Under the pieces are notes generated by a model. The model was given only the letters and a program-made list of their open reading frames with translations, ran no database searches and was not told where the DNA came from. A stretch of DNA of 64,000 bases from Lanius collurio (lineage: Eukaryota > Chordata > Aves > Passeriformes > Laniidae), in assembly GCA_020086605.1 (NCBI GenBank), contig JACBWW010000049.1, positions 675,544 to 739,543 on the forward strand, read 5' to 3'. Both the position numbers and the translations under genes were made by a program. Of this stretch, positions 11,501 to 24,991 are shown one piece after another. How positions within the stretch are numbered: position 1 is the stretch's first letter; every line of letters begins with the position of its first letter.

Positions 11501-14459
11501 CCAGATGTGCCTGGAGCCACATCTCTCATTTCAGCACCACTGCCTTTGGGGGATTGAGCGCCCTTGGAGAGAGCAGCCTCAGATCTGAGCAAACCTTATT
11601 TTTTACTGATCTCTAGACAGGTCAGACCTCTGAGATCTTCAGATGTCAGGGAGTCAGCAGCCAAGTCCTGTTCTGCTGCAGTCAGAACATGTGACCCTTT
11701 CCTGACTTGTAAGAGCAACAGGTTCCCCAAAAACCTTTTCCAGATCAATTTGCCATGGGGGAACACAGCATCTTTACCATGTCCTTCCCTTTAAATTCCA
11801 CTGAGCCCCTTACTTGGAATGTCTGGAGTTGGGTCACCTGCTCCCCAGGGAGGTGTGCCCAGTGTCCTGCTGCCAGCAGGAAGCACACTTCACATCTTGG
11901 CTCTGCTATAAACACTCTAACAAACATTGGGAAAACAAATCCTTTCCTCCTGCTTTGCCTACCTTAATTCCTAAGAAAACCCTTTCTGTGAGGCACCCAC
12001 AGCCTTTTGTTGCTCTGCAAATAGCACCCAGCATCCAATTTTGGTGCTTGGAGATCCCCCACTGGTTTTTGTGCCTAAGGGTCCTCTGCCACCTTTCTGT
12101 TATCAGATTTTCTTGACTGATATTATTTGGGAATTGGTTCATTTTGGGGAAGGTTTTGTTGGGTTTTTTCCCATATGTTTGCAGTGAATTTTATTTCCTG
12201 GTTCTGAAACCCACATAACAATTAGCAAGCCCAATTCTTATTCTCCCATATCCTTCTCATTCCAGTTTTGTTCTCACTTCTGGTTTTTCCAAAGGGAAAT
12301 AAGGAAAACATTTCCATGATACCAAAAGCAGCTGCATCATTTGTTGGTAGGATAGTGCAAACTGACCTGAGTAGCAATGCTTAGAGGCAGGCTGGGGTCT
12401 GAAGTCCCTCAAGGACAGGGAAGCTGTCTCAGGTGTCTTCTCTCACATCTGCTACAGAAAAATTGAGTCAGAGCTCAAAAATTGGCCACTCCCTGCATCA
12501 ACTGCTCAAGTACTGCAGTAAAAATGCACAAACAGGACCATCAGGTGGGTTTTGCACTTGGACCCTAAGTCTGTGCTGTTTGTGAGTGTCTTTGAGTTAC
12601 AGATCAGCTTTGGGGCTGGACAAGGGAAGGTCAGGGAAAGGAGAGAGCAGCACTACCTGAAGGTGGCAGCTCAAAGAGCTCTCACCCAGCAGTGTGAATC
12701 CATCCACTGCTCTGACCTTCCTGCCCAGGAGATGCCAGAGCCTGGCAGTGAGCAGGGCAGGAGCTGCAGAGGCACATTTATTATTTTATTGCTTTCCCAA
12801 GAAACCAAAATATTATTAATGAGTGTAATTTATAAGCAGGGGGAGCAGACAAACCCAGGCTTGCAGAGAGCTGCTGTGCACTGCCTGGGGAGGGCCAGGG
12901 AGGAAGTGATGGGTAGATACAGCCTATTGTGTCTGGCTTGCAAGGCTACTTGTTCTGATAGAGCTTCATTTCACATCTATCTTGGAAAACAAATTCCCTT
13001 TCAGGCCTTTTCATAATGAAGAATAAAGAGGCTATTGTTACAGAGAGTTAATTGTGCTTTTAAGCCATTTTCTGCAGCCTCTCCACATCACTTTGGAGCA
13101 GCCGGTGAGCTCGGGCTGCTGGAGAAGGGGTGATGCCACCCCCCACCCCGTACACCTGTGGCTACCAACAGACAGATCTGTTTGCCCAGCACCAAAAAAT
13201 CACCATCTGTGACAACTCTGTGTTGCTTGAGCAAGCTGCCTTGATTTTTTTCCCCAGGATTATAGGTGGGATTTCTGTTATTGCCACAGCACGGGGGTTC
13301 ATGCTCTCCATGGATCCATGGAGACACATCTGCAGGGAGCCTGTGCCCTGCTGCAGACAGGTGAACTTCCACTCCAGCTGACACGAAAAAAAGGTTTTTC
13401 TCCTTTATTTACTCAAATTAATGCACCATTTGGCCTGCTCTGAAAGACAGGTAATGGTTAAAAAACTTACTGTGCTTGATTTTCTTTCCTGAAATTCCAT
13501 TATATTCTTTAGCATTAGTTGAGCTGAATTATATTTAGAAATGTTTCAGCCACGTTAGAGTGGTTTTAAGACAATTTAGACTCAGGAAATGTTACCCAGA
13601 GGGAATACAGGAGAAGCAATCATTAAAGACGCTTGTCATTAGACTTTTAACCTTCGTGCTTTCCCTGTCTCTCCCTACCAGGCAGCTCCAGCAAGGATCA
13701 TTCTTTCTACAGCTCATTCATTTATCTCTATCTTTCTGCTCTCACTGAAGTCAAACATCAATTAATGCTATTAAAGCACAGCTGCTGTGTAGGTATCTTC
13801 AACAGAAGCATCTTCTCCCTGCTGTCTTCATCCCTTTTCTCTGTCTCTTAAAACCCCAGCAGTGTTCCTTGCTGAATTTTCCCAAACCACATCAGGCAGC
13901 CTGGGTGTGTTTTGCTGTCCCTGACCTGGTGTGACAGGTCAGTCTGCAGCCAGCAGAGCCAACAGGCCATCTGCCAACTCTACCTCCAACAGCCTGGCCA
14001 ACATCCCAAACTAAGGGCCAGGTCCCTCCATATCAAAAGACTGGCTTAAAATCGACTAAATAAAGATTCAAAGTGATAACATGGGCTTCTTTTATTTGTA
14101 TCCTAGATTTTCACCATTAAGCTACGCTAGGACAAATATTTTCTGACTTCTAGAAACAGGGCAGGGCAGAGCATGAATCATGGATAAAGCCTAAAAATCT
14201 GTGTCAATTTGAAAAAAAAAATAGCAGGGTTTTTTCTTCTAATGCAAGGATTATCCCTGAATCACAGGGAACTTCAGGACAAAAGAACAAGTCTTGAAAT
14301 ACTGACAAGAAAGCCAATGATGACAATAACAAGCATGTACTGATAGGGAGATACATGTGCTTGATTTTTGTTCTTGCTTCATTTCTCTCCTGCACCATTG
14401 CCATCAGCAAGTGGCCAGGGGGGGTGTGAGCACTCCCCACATCATCCCCTGGCAATACA
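5569..14459. other. long single-copy stretch without recognised gene
   Basis: Nearly 9 kb with no CR1 or LTR that I can identify. Low-complexity bits are a T run at 8209-8220, (TTTA)n at 8997-9012 and a T run near 9259-9271. Two AT-rich parts, about 8225-8345 and 9370-9590, look like conserved non-coding DNA. The second contains CTATAAAAAG at 9476. A weak exon-like segment lies at 7408-7529 and is listed as a finding. Open frames elsewhere have no family resemblance. Confidence 0.45.
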
Positions 14460-14588
14460 GATTCTTCTTCTCCTTAATGTGTGATCCAAAAAACACTGCC
14501 AAGAAGTGTATTTCAGGACTGGCTGGCCAGGCTGAATGGGTGCCAATTCACCTGAGGTTCTCCAGGAGTTTTGGAAAAGTCCATCTCC
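14460..14588 (+). repeat. diverged interspersed or duplicated repeat, copy A
   Basis: By eye this segment aligns with 15697-15840 in the same orientation. Shared words include ATTCTTC at the left, CCAAAAAA, AAGAAG followed by GTATTTCAGG (copy B AGTATTTCAGG), GGCTGAATG / GGTTGAATG, and GTTTTGGAAAAGTCCA (copy B GTTTTGGAAGAGTCCA). I do not recognise the family. It could be an old SINE or DNA-transposon remnant, or a local duplication. The orientation is arbitrary. Confidence 0.6.
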
Positions 14589-15696
14589 TGTGTGAGACTG
14601 AAATGGTTCATGGCTTAAACGTTGCTAAAATCATGGAAGGGCTTTTGCCCACTGTAGCAAACTGCAAAGAAGCAGCTGCTCCTCTGCCCCCACCGCAGCC
14701 ACCCCTCCCCAAATACACCCACAAACGGAATTTGGAGTGCAGAGAGAACTTGGGGTAAGAGAGAGATGCTTTTGTCCAGTTATCCCAGGGGTAGAGAGAA
14801 GGATGTATCCAGAGGCAAGACTGGAGGAGACACTGGGATGCTGGTGGTTCAAAGGGTCAGGGGAAGCTGCTGAGGTACAAAGAGCCCCCCCAGGTGCTGA
14901 GGGTGAGCACAGCCCAGCCCAGGCTGCAGCTGCTGTTGGAGCAGATGAGGAAAGAGGTGAACGTGGGAGGAGGGAACTTTGTCTCTTTGTCCTTATCAGG
15001 TGAACTCAGCTGTGATAACTCCCCTGCCCGGGCAGTGCCAGGACAGCCACACAGAGCCTGAGGGTGCTGACACTGCTGATGGGCCATGATGGGGCATAAT
15101 GGGAGCCAACTGGGCTGATGCAAGAGCTGTGCTGTCTTAGAAGGTGTCAAAGCTTCCCAAAGTGTCCTCTGATCCACAACATTCCAACACCCAGGTGTCC
15201 CTGACCCACAACTTTCCATCATTCAGTGGGAATCTCCCGGCCCCAGGCATTCCCACCTGAACCTGAGTGAAAATAAACCCAGCAGAGGTTGTGTTCTGGG
15301 GATTTTCTTCAACATCTGGTTGATTCAGTCTGTAGTTACCACTTGGACCAACAGACATCGAAATTGCAACAACCAAGGCTCATTACAGAGTCTGCACATG
15401 GTGAGATTGTTCTACTCTCATCTTCTCCTTCTCTTTTTTATTCATTTTCTTAAGTGATATTTTCAGGCTTTTGTATTTTCAGATTGCTGTAGATAATAAC
15501 AACCAAAATGGCCACACACTTGCTTACTTCTGCAACCAAATTGTTCTAAAACAAATCCTACATTTATATATTTACAAACACCAGTTATTCAGTGTTTTTT
15601 CACTCCAATCCACCCTGAGGGATCTATTAACAAGAACCTGGGTTACCCTGATCTTCTGTAAACTTCTCCAAGCGTTTCTACCATGCTGTGGTTGTT
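14589..15696. other. non-coding stretch between repeat copies
   Basis: No gene is recognised. Open frames on both strands around 14.7-15.2 kb overlap each other and are low in complexity. Confidence 0.45.
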
Positions 15697-15840
15697 ATTC
15701 TTCATCCTCTTCACGTGAGAGCCAAAAAAATGCATTGGCTTCCAAGAAGAGTATTTCAGGTCTGGCAGCTCAGGTTGAATGTCAATTTGACATCTGGTGT
15801 CAAAGCAGGGTTTTCAATGTGTTTTGGAAGAGTCCAATTG
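15697..15840 (+). repeat. diverged interspersed or duplicated repeat, copy B
   Basis: Partner of 14460-14588. It shares AAGAAGAGTATTTCAGG, a diverged GGTTGAATG stretch and TTTTGGAAGAGTCCA in the same order, with small insertions relative to copy A. The copies lie about 1.24 kb apart in direct orientation. Family unknown. Confidence 0.6.
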
Positions 15841-18800
15841 AGTCTTTTGGGCCTTTCCAATCACTTCTGGTCTCTGAGTGGTGTTCAAGCCCATAAATAT
15901 GACTCAGCTGGAGCTGTCACCTAAAAACTGGCATTCATTTAAAGCTCAAAGGTAGGGCTTTCCTATGCTCTGGTTCCTCTGTCAAGTCTAGAGAGTCTCA
16001 GGAGTTACCCTGACCCCTCTGCACTCTGGTGTTGTCTCATCTACTCCAGCCTGCAGCCAGTCCAGAGGGGCACATGTGGCAGAGGAACCTTCCATGATCC
16101 AGGTACCACAGTCACTGAGCATCGTCTTCCCAGGAAATCTTTGTGCCAGGCTCTCCATCCCAACAGATTCCTACCAAGGTCTTGCCCCAACAGCTTTCCA
16201 TTCCTCTTCCCAAACCCTGTTTGTGGAGCAGTGAAGAGCAAATTGAGCATGTGTATTCAATGTTTTTATTTGGGAGTTGCAGCAGGGAGAGAAACGGGAA
16301 CTGGATGAATTTTCCCTGCTGAGATTTAGTTCAGATTTAACCAGCTCTGCTAGAGAAAGGTCTCCATTATAGGGGAGGATGGATCTGTATCAAGATGAGA
16401 GGGACTCGAGCTACAAATTATGTTTATTCCCTGCCATTCTGCAGGTGGATGATTTTGGAGCTCAGGCACGGGCCCTGTGCAATTCTCATCTCTTCTATCA
16501 AAAATACAGGAAAATCCTTTATGGTTTTCCAACACAGAGTTTTGGAGCCGGGGGTGGGGGGAGGTTAAAGGGTCATCAGAAACACTGCTGAAAATCCTTG
16601 GAACTTCATTTCTTCATCAATAACTCTCACAGAGGATCTTATTCCTTATTCCAGGCAAGCAATATTATATCATTGGAGAGATGGCACGAGCAAAGGCCAG
16701 AGTCATCATGCTCATGGAGGTGCCATTAACAAGCACAGACACAAAAATCAATGCACTGCACTCCATGCCTTTGTCTCCAGATCCACAGTGACCCCGTTAT
16801 CTGACTCGCCCTTTACAGCCCTCCCTGCCAGTGGATACAGACACCTCCCAGCACACTGGATACCCCTTCCCACAGCCCCATTCCTGTAAAAAAAAAAGCT
16901 CAAAAAGAAAAGAAATCGAGTTTGTAAACAGCAATGTGTCTGTAAGGTGAGAAGCACGGAGACAGAGGCTTATTTAAAATTAATGTCAGCCCCAAAGGAC
17001 TGTCCTGTCTCTGTGGTCCAGGGTTATTGAGGCAATACTGTGGTTCCTGTAGCCTCGTGGAGTCAAAGGGGGCAGAACTTGTTCATCTTTAGAGAAAATC
17101 ACCATCTTTTCCCTATTTTGCTGGTCTTCTTTGTCCTCTCTTGTGTCAGGAAAAAGAAGCAACACTTCATCTCTCCCTCCCAGGTTTCATTTTGTGCACG
17201 AGAGTGAAGGGCTCTTCAGATTTCTCTCTTGATGTTTTGGAGTTGGTCTCTTCTGCCTGGGCTAACTGCAAACCATTAAAAATCTCAAGTAATTCACAAC
17301 CAGCAATTGACAGAAATAGAGTCACCTCCTGCCTTCCATTTTCTGGTGGCATCCACAGTTTGCAAGTGCAGCTGAAGTATTGCTTGATATGTCTGTCTCT
17401 CTCTTTCCCCTGCGTTTTCCAGGCATTTTCATTCCAGTGGATCTCTCAAATGATCCACTCAACACCTACAAAGTGTTTATTTCTTTTTCTTTGCTCTAAG
17501 TACAGTGAGCTGCTCACAAAGCCAAATGGGAATAGCTTGGCACAGGTGAGACTTCTCCCTTGGTGTCCAAACTCTCAGTATTGCAAAGCAAAGGGATAAT
17601 GTGGATTAATAAACCCATCCCAGATCTGTGGTGGGGGTCGGGATGCCCACAGCTAATGAGGAAGCACAGGAAGAGTGAAGGGGGATGGGAAACAAGTCAT
17701 GAGTGACTGTTTTGGGAAGCTGAGCTGTGTTTCAGCAGAGATAGGAAAGCAGATGAATTTGACTCCTTCGTTAAAGGAACACTTCTTAAAGGAAGAGTCC
17801 TGAAGAGTCACAGCTTCTTTCCTGCTCCAGGACCCCATGAACCGGGTTTGGCTGGCCAGTGCATCCTCAGATATGGTGGCATGGAGGTGCTGGAGTGGGC
17901 AAACTGCAGGTAAAGGCAACTTCCCTGGCCACAGGCACTTCAGAAACCCTCACTCATGGCAGGAAATACGACAGATTCTGTCGATGCTGCATTTAGACTC
18001 TCTCTGGAGATGCTCCTTGGTGCTGGCTTAGGAGGAGAAATTTAGCTGCATTAGGGAAATAGGCACTGAGAGGTTCTGGCTCATTTTAAACTCATGGTGA
18101 GGCAACAGCTCATTATCTCATCTCTGTCAAGTGAGCCACAGGGATCAGGATTACCACTAAAGCCTTGGGAGGGGAAAAAAAAAAAAAGGGCTGCAAGCAC
18201 AGAGTGGTCACTGCCCAGCCATGAAGACAAACGTCCCCCAGTAATTCCCTCAGCTCAAAACCAGGAGCATCCCACTGGGCACCCAGACCAGCTTCATACC
18301 CACATCCAGTAACTTCTGGGGGAAGCCAAGTCAAATCACAGCTCTACTCAAAAGAAATAAAGTAGAAATTTACTGTCTCACCTCAGCCTAAAGGTATATG
18401 ATGGTCAACAAGTCTAGGACCGAAATACAGAATGACTCACCAGGACATCTGCTGCCATCCCCTCCCTCCAGAAGGTCCCCAGCCCAGCCCTCATCCAGCT
18501 GCCTCCACGCCTCCCTGCTTCCCCAACCCATCTTTTATAATGCAAAATAATAACAGGCCTTGTTCCCTGCCTTGCCTGCTTTTCATCTAAATTAAAACTC
18601 GGCTAATCTCATTAATGAGCTCACCCTGGTGCCACCGTGTTCTTTGGATGCCCCCTAACATCATTAGGGACTTACCCGGGGAAACAAAAGGGCATTGCTC
18701 CATGCAGGGAATGAAGAATTAGTGCAAGGGTGGGGTGTGCTGTGCAATTGTCCCCTAATCACTTGTTTGTGTGCAATTAGTGGCTGTAATCTCCATCTCA

Positions 18801-21800
18801 TTGCCACTGTAGCAGCGTGCACGTGTGGGCAGGGGGGATGCAGGGACGGGCAGGGGACAGCAGTACCCGGGGCAGAACGGCATCCAAAGAGCTGAAGCGT
18901 GTCCAGGTGACAGGAAAAGGGAGTGAAGAGGTCTCAGAGTGGGCACAAACCAAAATACTCAGGCATTTCATCAGCTGGGGTGACAATTGGTGGCAGGGCA
19001 AGGCGGAGAAGGAAGTTGCTGGGGCGTAAAGACATCTTGTAAGGGACAACAGAAATTCTGACCATGCTCCCAGAGGATTCACCTGGGAACAGGGGGGCAG
19101 GGCCACATGGCATCGAAAGAGAGGAGAAGATGAGATTCATTTATGTCCCTGTCCTTATGGAAAAAAAAGTCTGGATATCAAATACCAAGGAAAAGGAGGA
19201 AAAACAGAGTCAAAGGAGGACAATACTTTCCCAGATTTACCTGAATAGGTCACTATCCTGGTAGGCCATTGAGCTTCCAGCCTCAATCCAATTTGACAAA
19301 CACTTCCATTCTCTTTCAGATAATTTGAGAAGGAAGTTTCTTCATGTCTCACCAGCTTTGGAACAATGCAGAGGAAAATACTTTTCTCTTTCAGGCTCTC
19401 CTCCTGAGGGCCATTACAGTCACTCACCTCCAAGCTTCTGGCTGTGTGTCCTTGGGACAAAGACGAGGAACAAGGTCATGGTTTCTGCTGTTGAGACCCA
19501 GCCTGCAGAAGTGAGGCATCAGAGCACTGGTCCATTGTAAAACAACTCCTTGTTTCCAACCTGATCTTCCCAGCTTCCCACAAATCGGATTTTTGTTATT
19601 CTTTTTAGGGCCTGCTCCCAGGACAGGAGCGGATTTGTTGCTCAGTGGGGCTGCCACCATCAAACACTTCAGCCCTAATGTTGTTTTGTCTCAGAAGTGC
19701 AGCTCTGCAGTGCTGGAGTGGGCTTCCTATTGAATTTCTGGGTTTGATCTGTCAGGGCTCTGTGATGAGGGGAGCGTGTGATGCTTTGCCTGAGATCAGA
19801 ACCTCAGCAGCACTTTGTGTATTGATTAACTGAGGGAATTGCCATGGTTTGGCTTCACAGCCCATTGCAGGAGAGTTTCTACTCCACAGTCTCATGCAGG
19901 TTTGCAATTTTGGGGCAGCAGTGATCAAAGAAATATTGTTTTAGCCAGAATTTCAAATGGAAGATCCCAAATATCTCCTTCCTTAAAATAAAACAATTTG
20001 ACTTTATCATGTTGGGATGTTTTAATCCCTGGGACAAACTTCTTTGGAGTTTTTGATGTTTTTCAGTGTAGTTATTTATGTAGATACACCCTGCAATAGT
20101 TTGTTAGTCAATGCTCAGCTATTCAGATTATTTCCTTTGTATTTTAAATCAATATGAAGACATAAACTTTTCATTTCTTCAGTACAAGGTTTGAGAGGTT
20201 TTTTTTCTGTGAGTTCACACTGCCCTGTGAGTCTGAGAGGAGATTTGAGAAAAAATAATAAAATCCCTAAAATCACCATCTTCTTCTTCCTCAGGTTTCC
20301 ACTCATTCAGGCAGATTCACCAACAACCAAAGTAGGATTTGGCAAAAACAAAAGATCTGGCAGAGATTTTGGAGGGGAAAGTCAAGAGGGAAGAGAGGAG
20401 GGACAGGGAGAAAGATGGGTCTGTCTGCCATGGGGTGGGATGGACACAGCAGCGTTTGAGTACATGGGGAGTAGTTAATCCATCAAAACAAGGCTGGAAG
20501 TTGGGGGCAGGTTTGTTAATGTCAAACCTGCTCTGCATGGAGACCTGTGAAGGATTCCTGGGAGTTATGGAGTGTGAGGGAGCACTTCAGGGTGGGGTGT
20601 GGACACCCAAAGGTGACTGTGTCTGGACAGAGCACGGCTCAGACACTCTGCACACAGACAAGCTGGAGAATGGTTTGGGGTTATTTTTTCTCCAAGCTAA
20701 ATGATGCTGTCCCTTCCCAGCTCCTCTCCAAGCACCTCCTCTCTCCTGAGACAACGCATTAAAGCATGAGAAAAGTGATACTTAACATTGAAATTCATCA
20801 TTAATTCCTTTGTCTTTTATTGTTGTAACATTAGCCATAATGAACTCCTCTTGCACTGATGTCTATTTGGTGTGTCACTTTCCCTAGAAGTGCTTCATAA
20901 CTTAGCATTAATTAATGGTGACTTCCTGCAAATTGAGTTACAGAGCTGATAGCACTTCTGGGTAACTAAGTGTCACCAACTGCAGCCATCAACCTTGCTG
21001 TGGTAGCTGGGCATCAGGCAGGATTAATTGCTGTATCACACAAAGACATCACCTCTGGATCTTCCTGGGGAAGGAAGGAAAGTTCATGGCTTGGGAATTT
21101 AACTTGGTTCAATTCTCAGCTTTGGAATTGACCTCCAGCACTGGGCAAATCAATGGAGATGTTTGCACCATTCTGTGCTGCCACACCTGGGGCTGAGTGA
21201 GGATGGGGCAGGTGGAAATCCCAGGGACTGGGTGATCACGGTGTTTGCAAAGCTCTCCCCAGTTTGAAAAACAGACAGTGAGGTGTCCCCACCTCACAGA
21301 GCTTTGACTTCCAAAGGATCTGCCCACTTGGCTCACCCAGGCTTGGTTACGTCACTTCTTGCTCCCAAAGCCAGCTAGGTGCAAGTCCCCCACTGGCAGC
21401 TTGGTCAGGGGAGTTTGCCCTGAAATTACACAACAAAACCAGTAGGATTTTACCCCAAAAGGCTGAAAGTCACATTTGACTGGTTATTGAAGGAGCCTGA
21501 ATGGAAAAGCTCATTTGTAAACATCTACAGTTTTGATTTCAAGGCTAAGGCTGGGGCCACAGATAGAGACATCCACATTTAGTGTCTCTCAGAAGTTGTC
21601 TCTGTGAGCTCCCTGTTTGAGCTCTTGGGGTGGAGCTCTGGTTGCTGCAGTGTGTAATCTGACCACACAATCACTTGCCTAAGACTAAAAGATAAAATGA
21701 GAGACCAACTTTCACCTGCAATAAGAAAGATGCTAAGAGGGAAAAAGAGTTTAGTTTCATAAATCAGTTTATCGGATTGAACTGTGCCTTTTGACTCAAC

Positions 21801-22216
21801 AGGATGGGGCTCCAGCCCCAGTTTTAGCACTGCTTTAAATATAATATAACACTAAACAGATTTGTTTTCCTTGGAGAAAGGACTCAACCGCCTTCCTCAC
21901 AGATATTAAAAATGCAGAGGGAGGCTGGTGTTTAATGAGTTCACTTGCAAGGTACTAAAGCCAGCTACCACCTGTCAGGATCTTCAGATGTGCTCCTAGC
22001 CCTTAATTAAGAGCTGCTCTTGCTTTAATTTCATTCCTTCTCTCCCCAGCCCCACCTACCTCCTTCCCCCCTTTTTGGTTTGCCTTGTTTCAGAAGACAG
22101 AAACCAGCCCCAGAGAGACACCTTCCAAAGTCAATCAAAAATTAATTTCAGGTGGCAGCCAAGTCACAACTTCTCATTTATTCATCAAACTCCAGTGACT
22201 TCCCAATCTCCTAATC
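15841..22216. other. long single-copy stretch without recognised gene
   Basis: No retroelement is recognised. It contains a short A run at about 18174-18187. The segments 18540-18690 (homeodomain-like TAAT cores) and 20755-20990 (SOX- and homeodomain-like motifs) look like candidate conserved non-coding elements; the second is described as a finding. None of the open frames resembles a known protein family. Confidence 0.45.
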
Positions 22217-22286
22217 GCAGAACCATTGAATCATTCAGCTTGGAAAAGACCTCTAGGATCATCAAGTCCAACTATCATATTCCTGC
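22217..22286 (-). mobile_element. CR1 LINE 3'-terminal fragment
   Basis: On the plus strand the segment reads GAATCATTCAGCTTGGAAAA followed by GACCTCTAGGATCATCAAGT, the antisense of the last bases of a CR1 subgroup whose tail ends in TGATTCTATGATTCT. Only about 70 bp of the 3' end is kept, so it is a severely 5'-truncated insertion. It differs from the commoner GGGACCTTAAAGATCATCCA tail found elsewhere in the window. Confidence 0.85.
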
Positions 22287-24930
22287 TGAATGATTCCAGC
22301 TTTTCCAGCTCCTCCTGTTTGTTGCCTAGTGGTGGGACAAAAGCAGCCAGCCAAGCATGCAAATCAGATTAACAATTTGCACCTTTGTGAAAGGGATTAT
22401 CTGCTCTGCCTGGTGTGGATGCTCTAAGAAATCAGTCTGCATCTGTCAAAATCTGTAACCTTACTTGTGTCCCTGACTCCATACTTGGGTTGGCTAAGAT
22501 AATAATAATAATTAATTAACAGGCTGCTGTAGATTGCATCTTCTCCCGTATGGAATTAATCTTGTATTTCCTTAGGGAGCTGATTTTCCAGGCTGGCTGT
22601 GAATTTATTCTTTGCTGCTCTAATACATGATGGTGTTTGCATGCTTTCAGGGTCACAGCTACAGCAGGGAAAGCATCGGAGTTAAAGCAGTGGAGCCAGT
22701 TTAGGATTGTGTCCAAATCCCATAAATGCCACATGTGACTTCAGATAAGTCACTTAATCACCCTTTCTCACACCCTATATTTACCAGATCAGCCAAGGCA
22801 AGCGGATTTACAAGGATGATTCATCCCAAAAAGGGCCAAGGGACATCGCTTCTATTCCTGACTCTGCTCTGAAACTTCAGTGAAGTCACTTTTCTCACAC
22901 CATCCCGACTTCCCAGCTGCAGAGGGAGGGCAGCATCTTCTTGGCTCTGAAACCTGACTGACAGCCCTCGACTCACAGACATTCCCAGCCCTCAGTATCC
23001 TTGGGGAGAAGGTCAGCTCTTGGGTGGTGGCTTTTCAGTGGACACCATGATTTTAAACAGGGAGGTATCACCTGAGGTGACAACTCTAAATTATCAGCTC
23101 CCCTCAGCAACGATTTGGTCTGAGTTAAGTCTTTTGGACTAAAAGTAGTGATAAGCCTGAACTTCCCCTACAAATTGGAATGAATTCTTGTCTGAGGAAC
23201 TGTCTGCTGCACACAGTAAGGAGGAAGGGATCAGTGTAAAACTCACAGGAACACTTGCAATGCAGTCTTGGGATGCTGCAAAGCCTCCCCGAGCCCCATT
23301 CCCAAACAAAACAATGACCTCATTAACTGAAGTATTAGGACAAAACAACCAACTTTGCAATACCAACGAGTTCTCCCAATTTTTGCTTCACTGTTGACTG
23401 TGGCAGACCAATCCCCCTAAAGGGAAGAGAGCAGCCCTGCTTGGAAGGTGCAATCCCCTTTCTGTGGGTGTGACAGCCAGTTTAAAGCCAGCAAATGTCA
23501 TCTTTCACACTACACCATCCCATGCCTTGCAAAGCTTTCCCCCATGGACCTTCTGCATTTCCATTGCACCCAGTGTGGAGTGGGATGGCAGAGAGATGCT
23601 GAGCAGCCTCTTTGGAGATAGTCTGGGCATAAGGATTGGTCTTAATGGTGGGGTCTGGAGCCTACCACCATCAAATTTACCCCATGCCTGCTTTAGAGGC
23701 ACTTTGGGTGAGGGAACTCTGTATCCCATTGGATGGGCACAGCCTTGGCTACACAGCAAATTTTCCTTTCCAGTGTGTACATAACACTTCCATTAAAAGT
23801 TAATTTTTTGTGTATTTAAGCTTTCAGCCTCTCCAGTCAAGGTCTGATTTCCTAAAATTACTTGAACACTCCCAAATCCTCAGTTTTCTCTTTTTCCATG
23901 ACAGCCTCCACCAGAGGAAGAGTTGTTCCCAGCATCCCTCACACAAGGAACGGGGAAGTTCAGCTCTGTGATGCTGCTCTGCCATGCAAACAACACCCAC
24001 CACCTGCTGTCTCAGCCAGACTGTTGGTGGCTTTATGTCCTCTCTTTCCTCTCAGAAGGCTCCATCAGCACAATCCTGACTTGTGTGGCCTTGAACTTGA
24101 GTGCATGACAAGGACAAGAACATTGTCCTCGTACCACGGGCTGGTCATGTCAGCCTGGGATCAGCAAGAATCTGCTTCTTGGCATGCACATGGAGCTCCT
24201 AAAATGTGTGTTCACCTTCCTCTGCAGGTGTAGAGTGAAACTGTGAGAAGAAGCAGCAAGACAGGGTTGGGATGGGGTGGAAATGCTGCAGAAAAAGGAG
24301 CTGAGCAGGATTTGTGAAGAGCTTGTCAGGCAAAATTGTAACTTCAATCAGGGAAGAGCAAAGGCCTGAGGGAAGTCCTGAGTGTGCTCACACACCAGGA
24401 CACCAGTCCCTGGGACTATTTAGGTCTCATCAAGCAAAGAGTGACACCTCCCTTTGAGGAAATGTCCATCCCTGGAGCTCTGGTGACAGCCCATCCCTGT
24501 CCATCCATTAAAGGATTTGTTTTTGTGACAGCTGACACGGTGATTGCTCGGCAGGAATTGCAACCACAGCCCAAGCACAGTGAGTCTAAGCTTATCAAAC
24601 AGGGGGCTTTAACTAACCAACAATTCTGCTCAGAGGGATGGGCCTCCCTCTGGGAGAAAAAGGCTCCTGAGGAGCTAAATGCTCTCTTCCAAAAGGGATG
24701 TGTGCCCAGACAACAGCAGGGCTGGGCTTTGCAGGGGAGGGTGCTCAGGTGTTAGACAGAGAGAATATTTTTACTTGTTCTTTTGCCAATCACTGAGAGA
24801 AACAGGAGGACCCCTGGACTGGTGCCATCCCACTCGGTGACCCCACACAGGGGGTAAACAGGGAAGGTCTCCCCCATACTGAGGGAACCAGATGCTAAAA
24901 TCTAATGGGGGCTGGAAGAAATTCAGATTT
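22287..24930. other. unique non-coding stretch
   Basis: No gene or repeat family is seen. An AAT microsatellite of about 20 bp lies near 22499-22516. Confidence 0.45.
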
Positions 24931-24991
24931 AAAAAAAAATATATACTAAATATATAATATATTCATATTTTTTTATAATTTTTTTTTATAT
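24931..24991. repeat. A/T-only low-complexity tract
   Basis: About 60 bp made almost wholly of A and T. An A run at the left, an alternating TATA/ATATAT middle and T runs at the right make it roughly self-complementary, so it could fold or melt easily. No transposon ends are evident. Confidence 0.9.
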
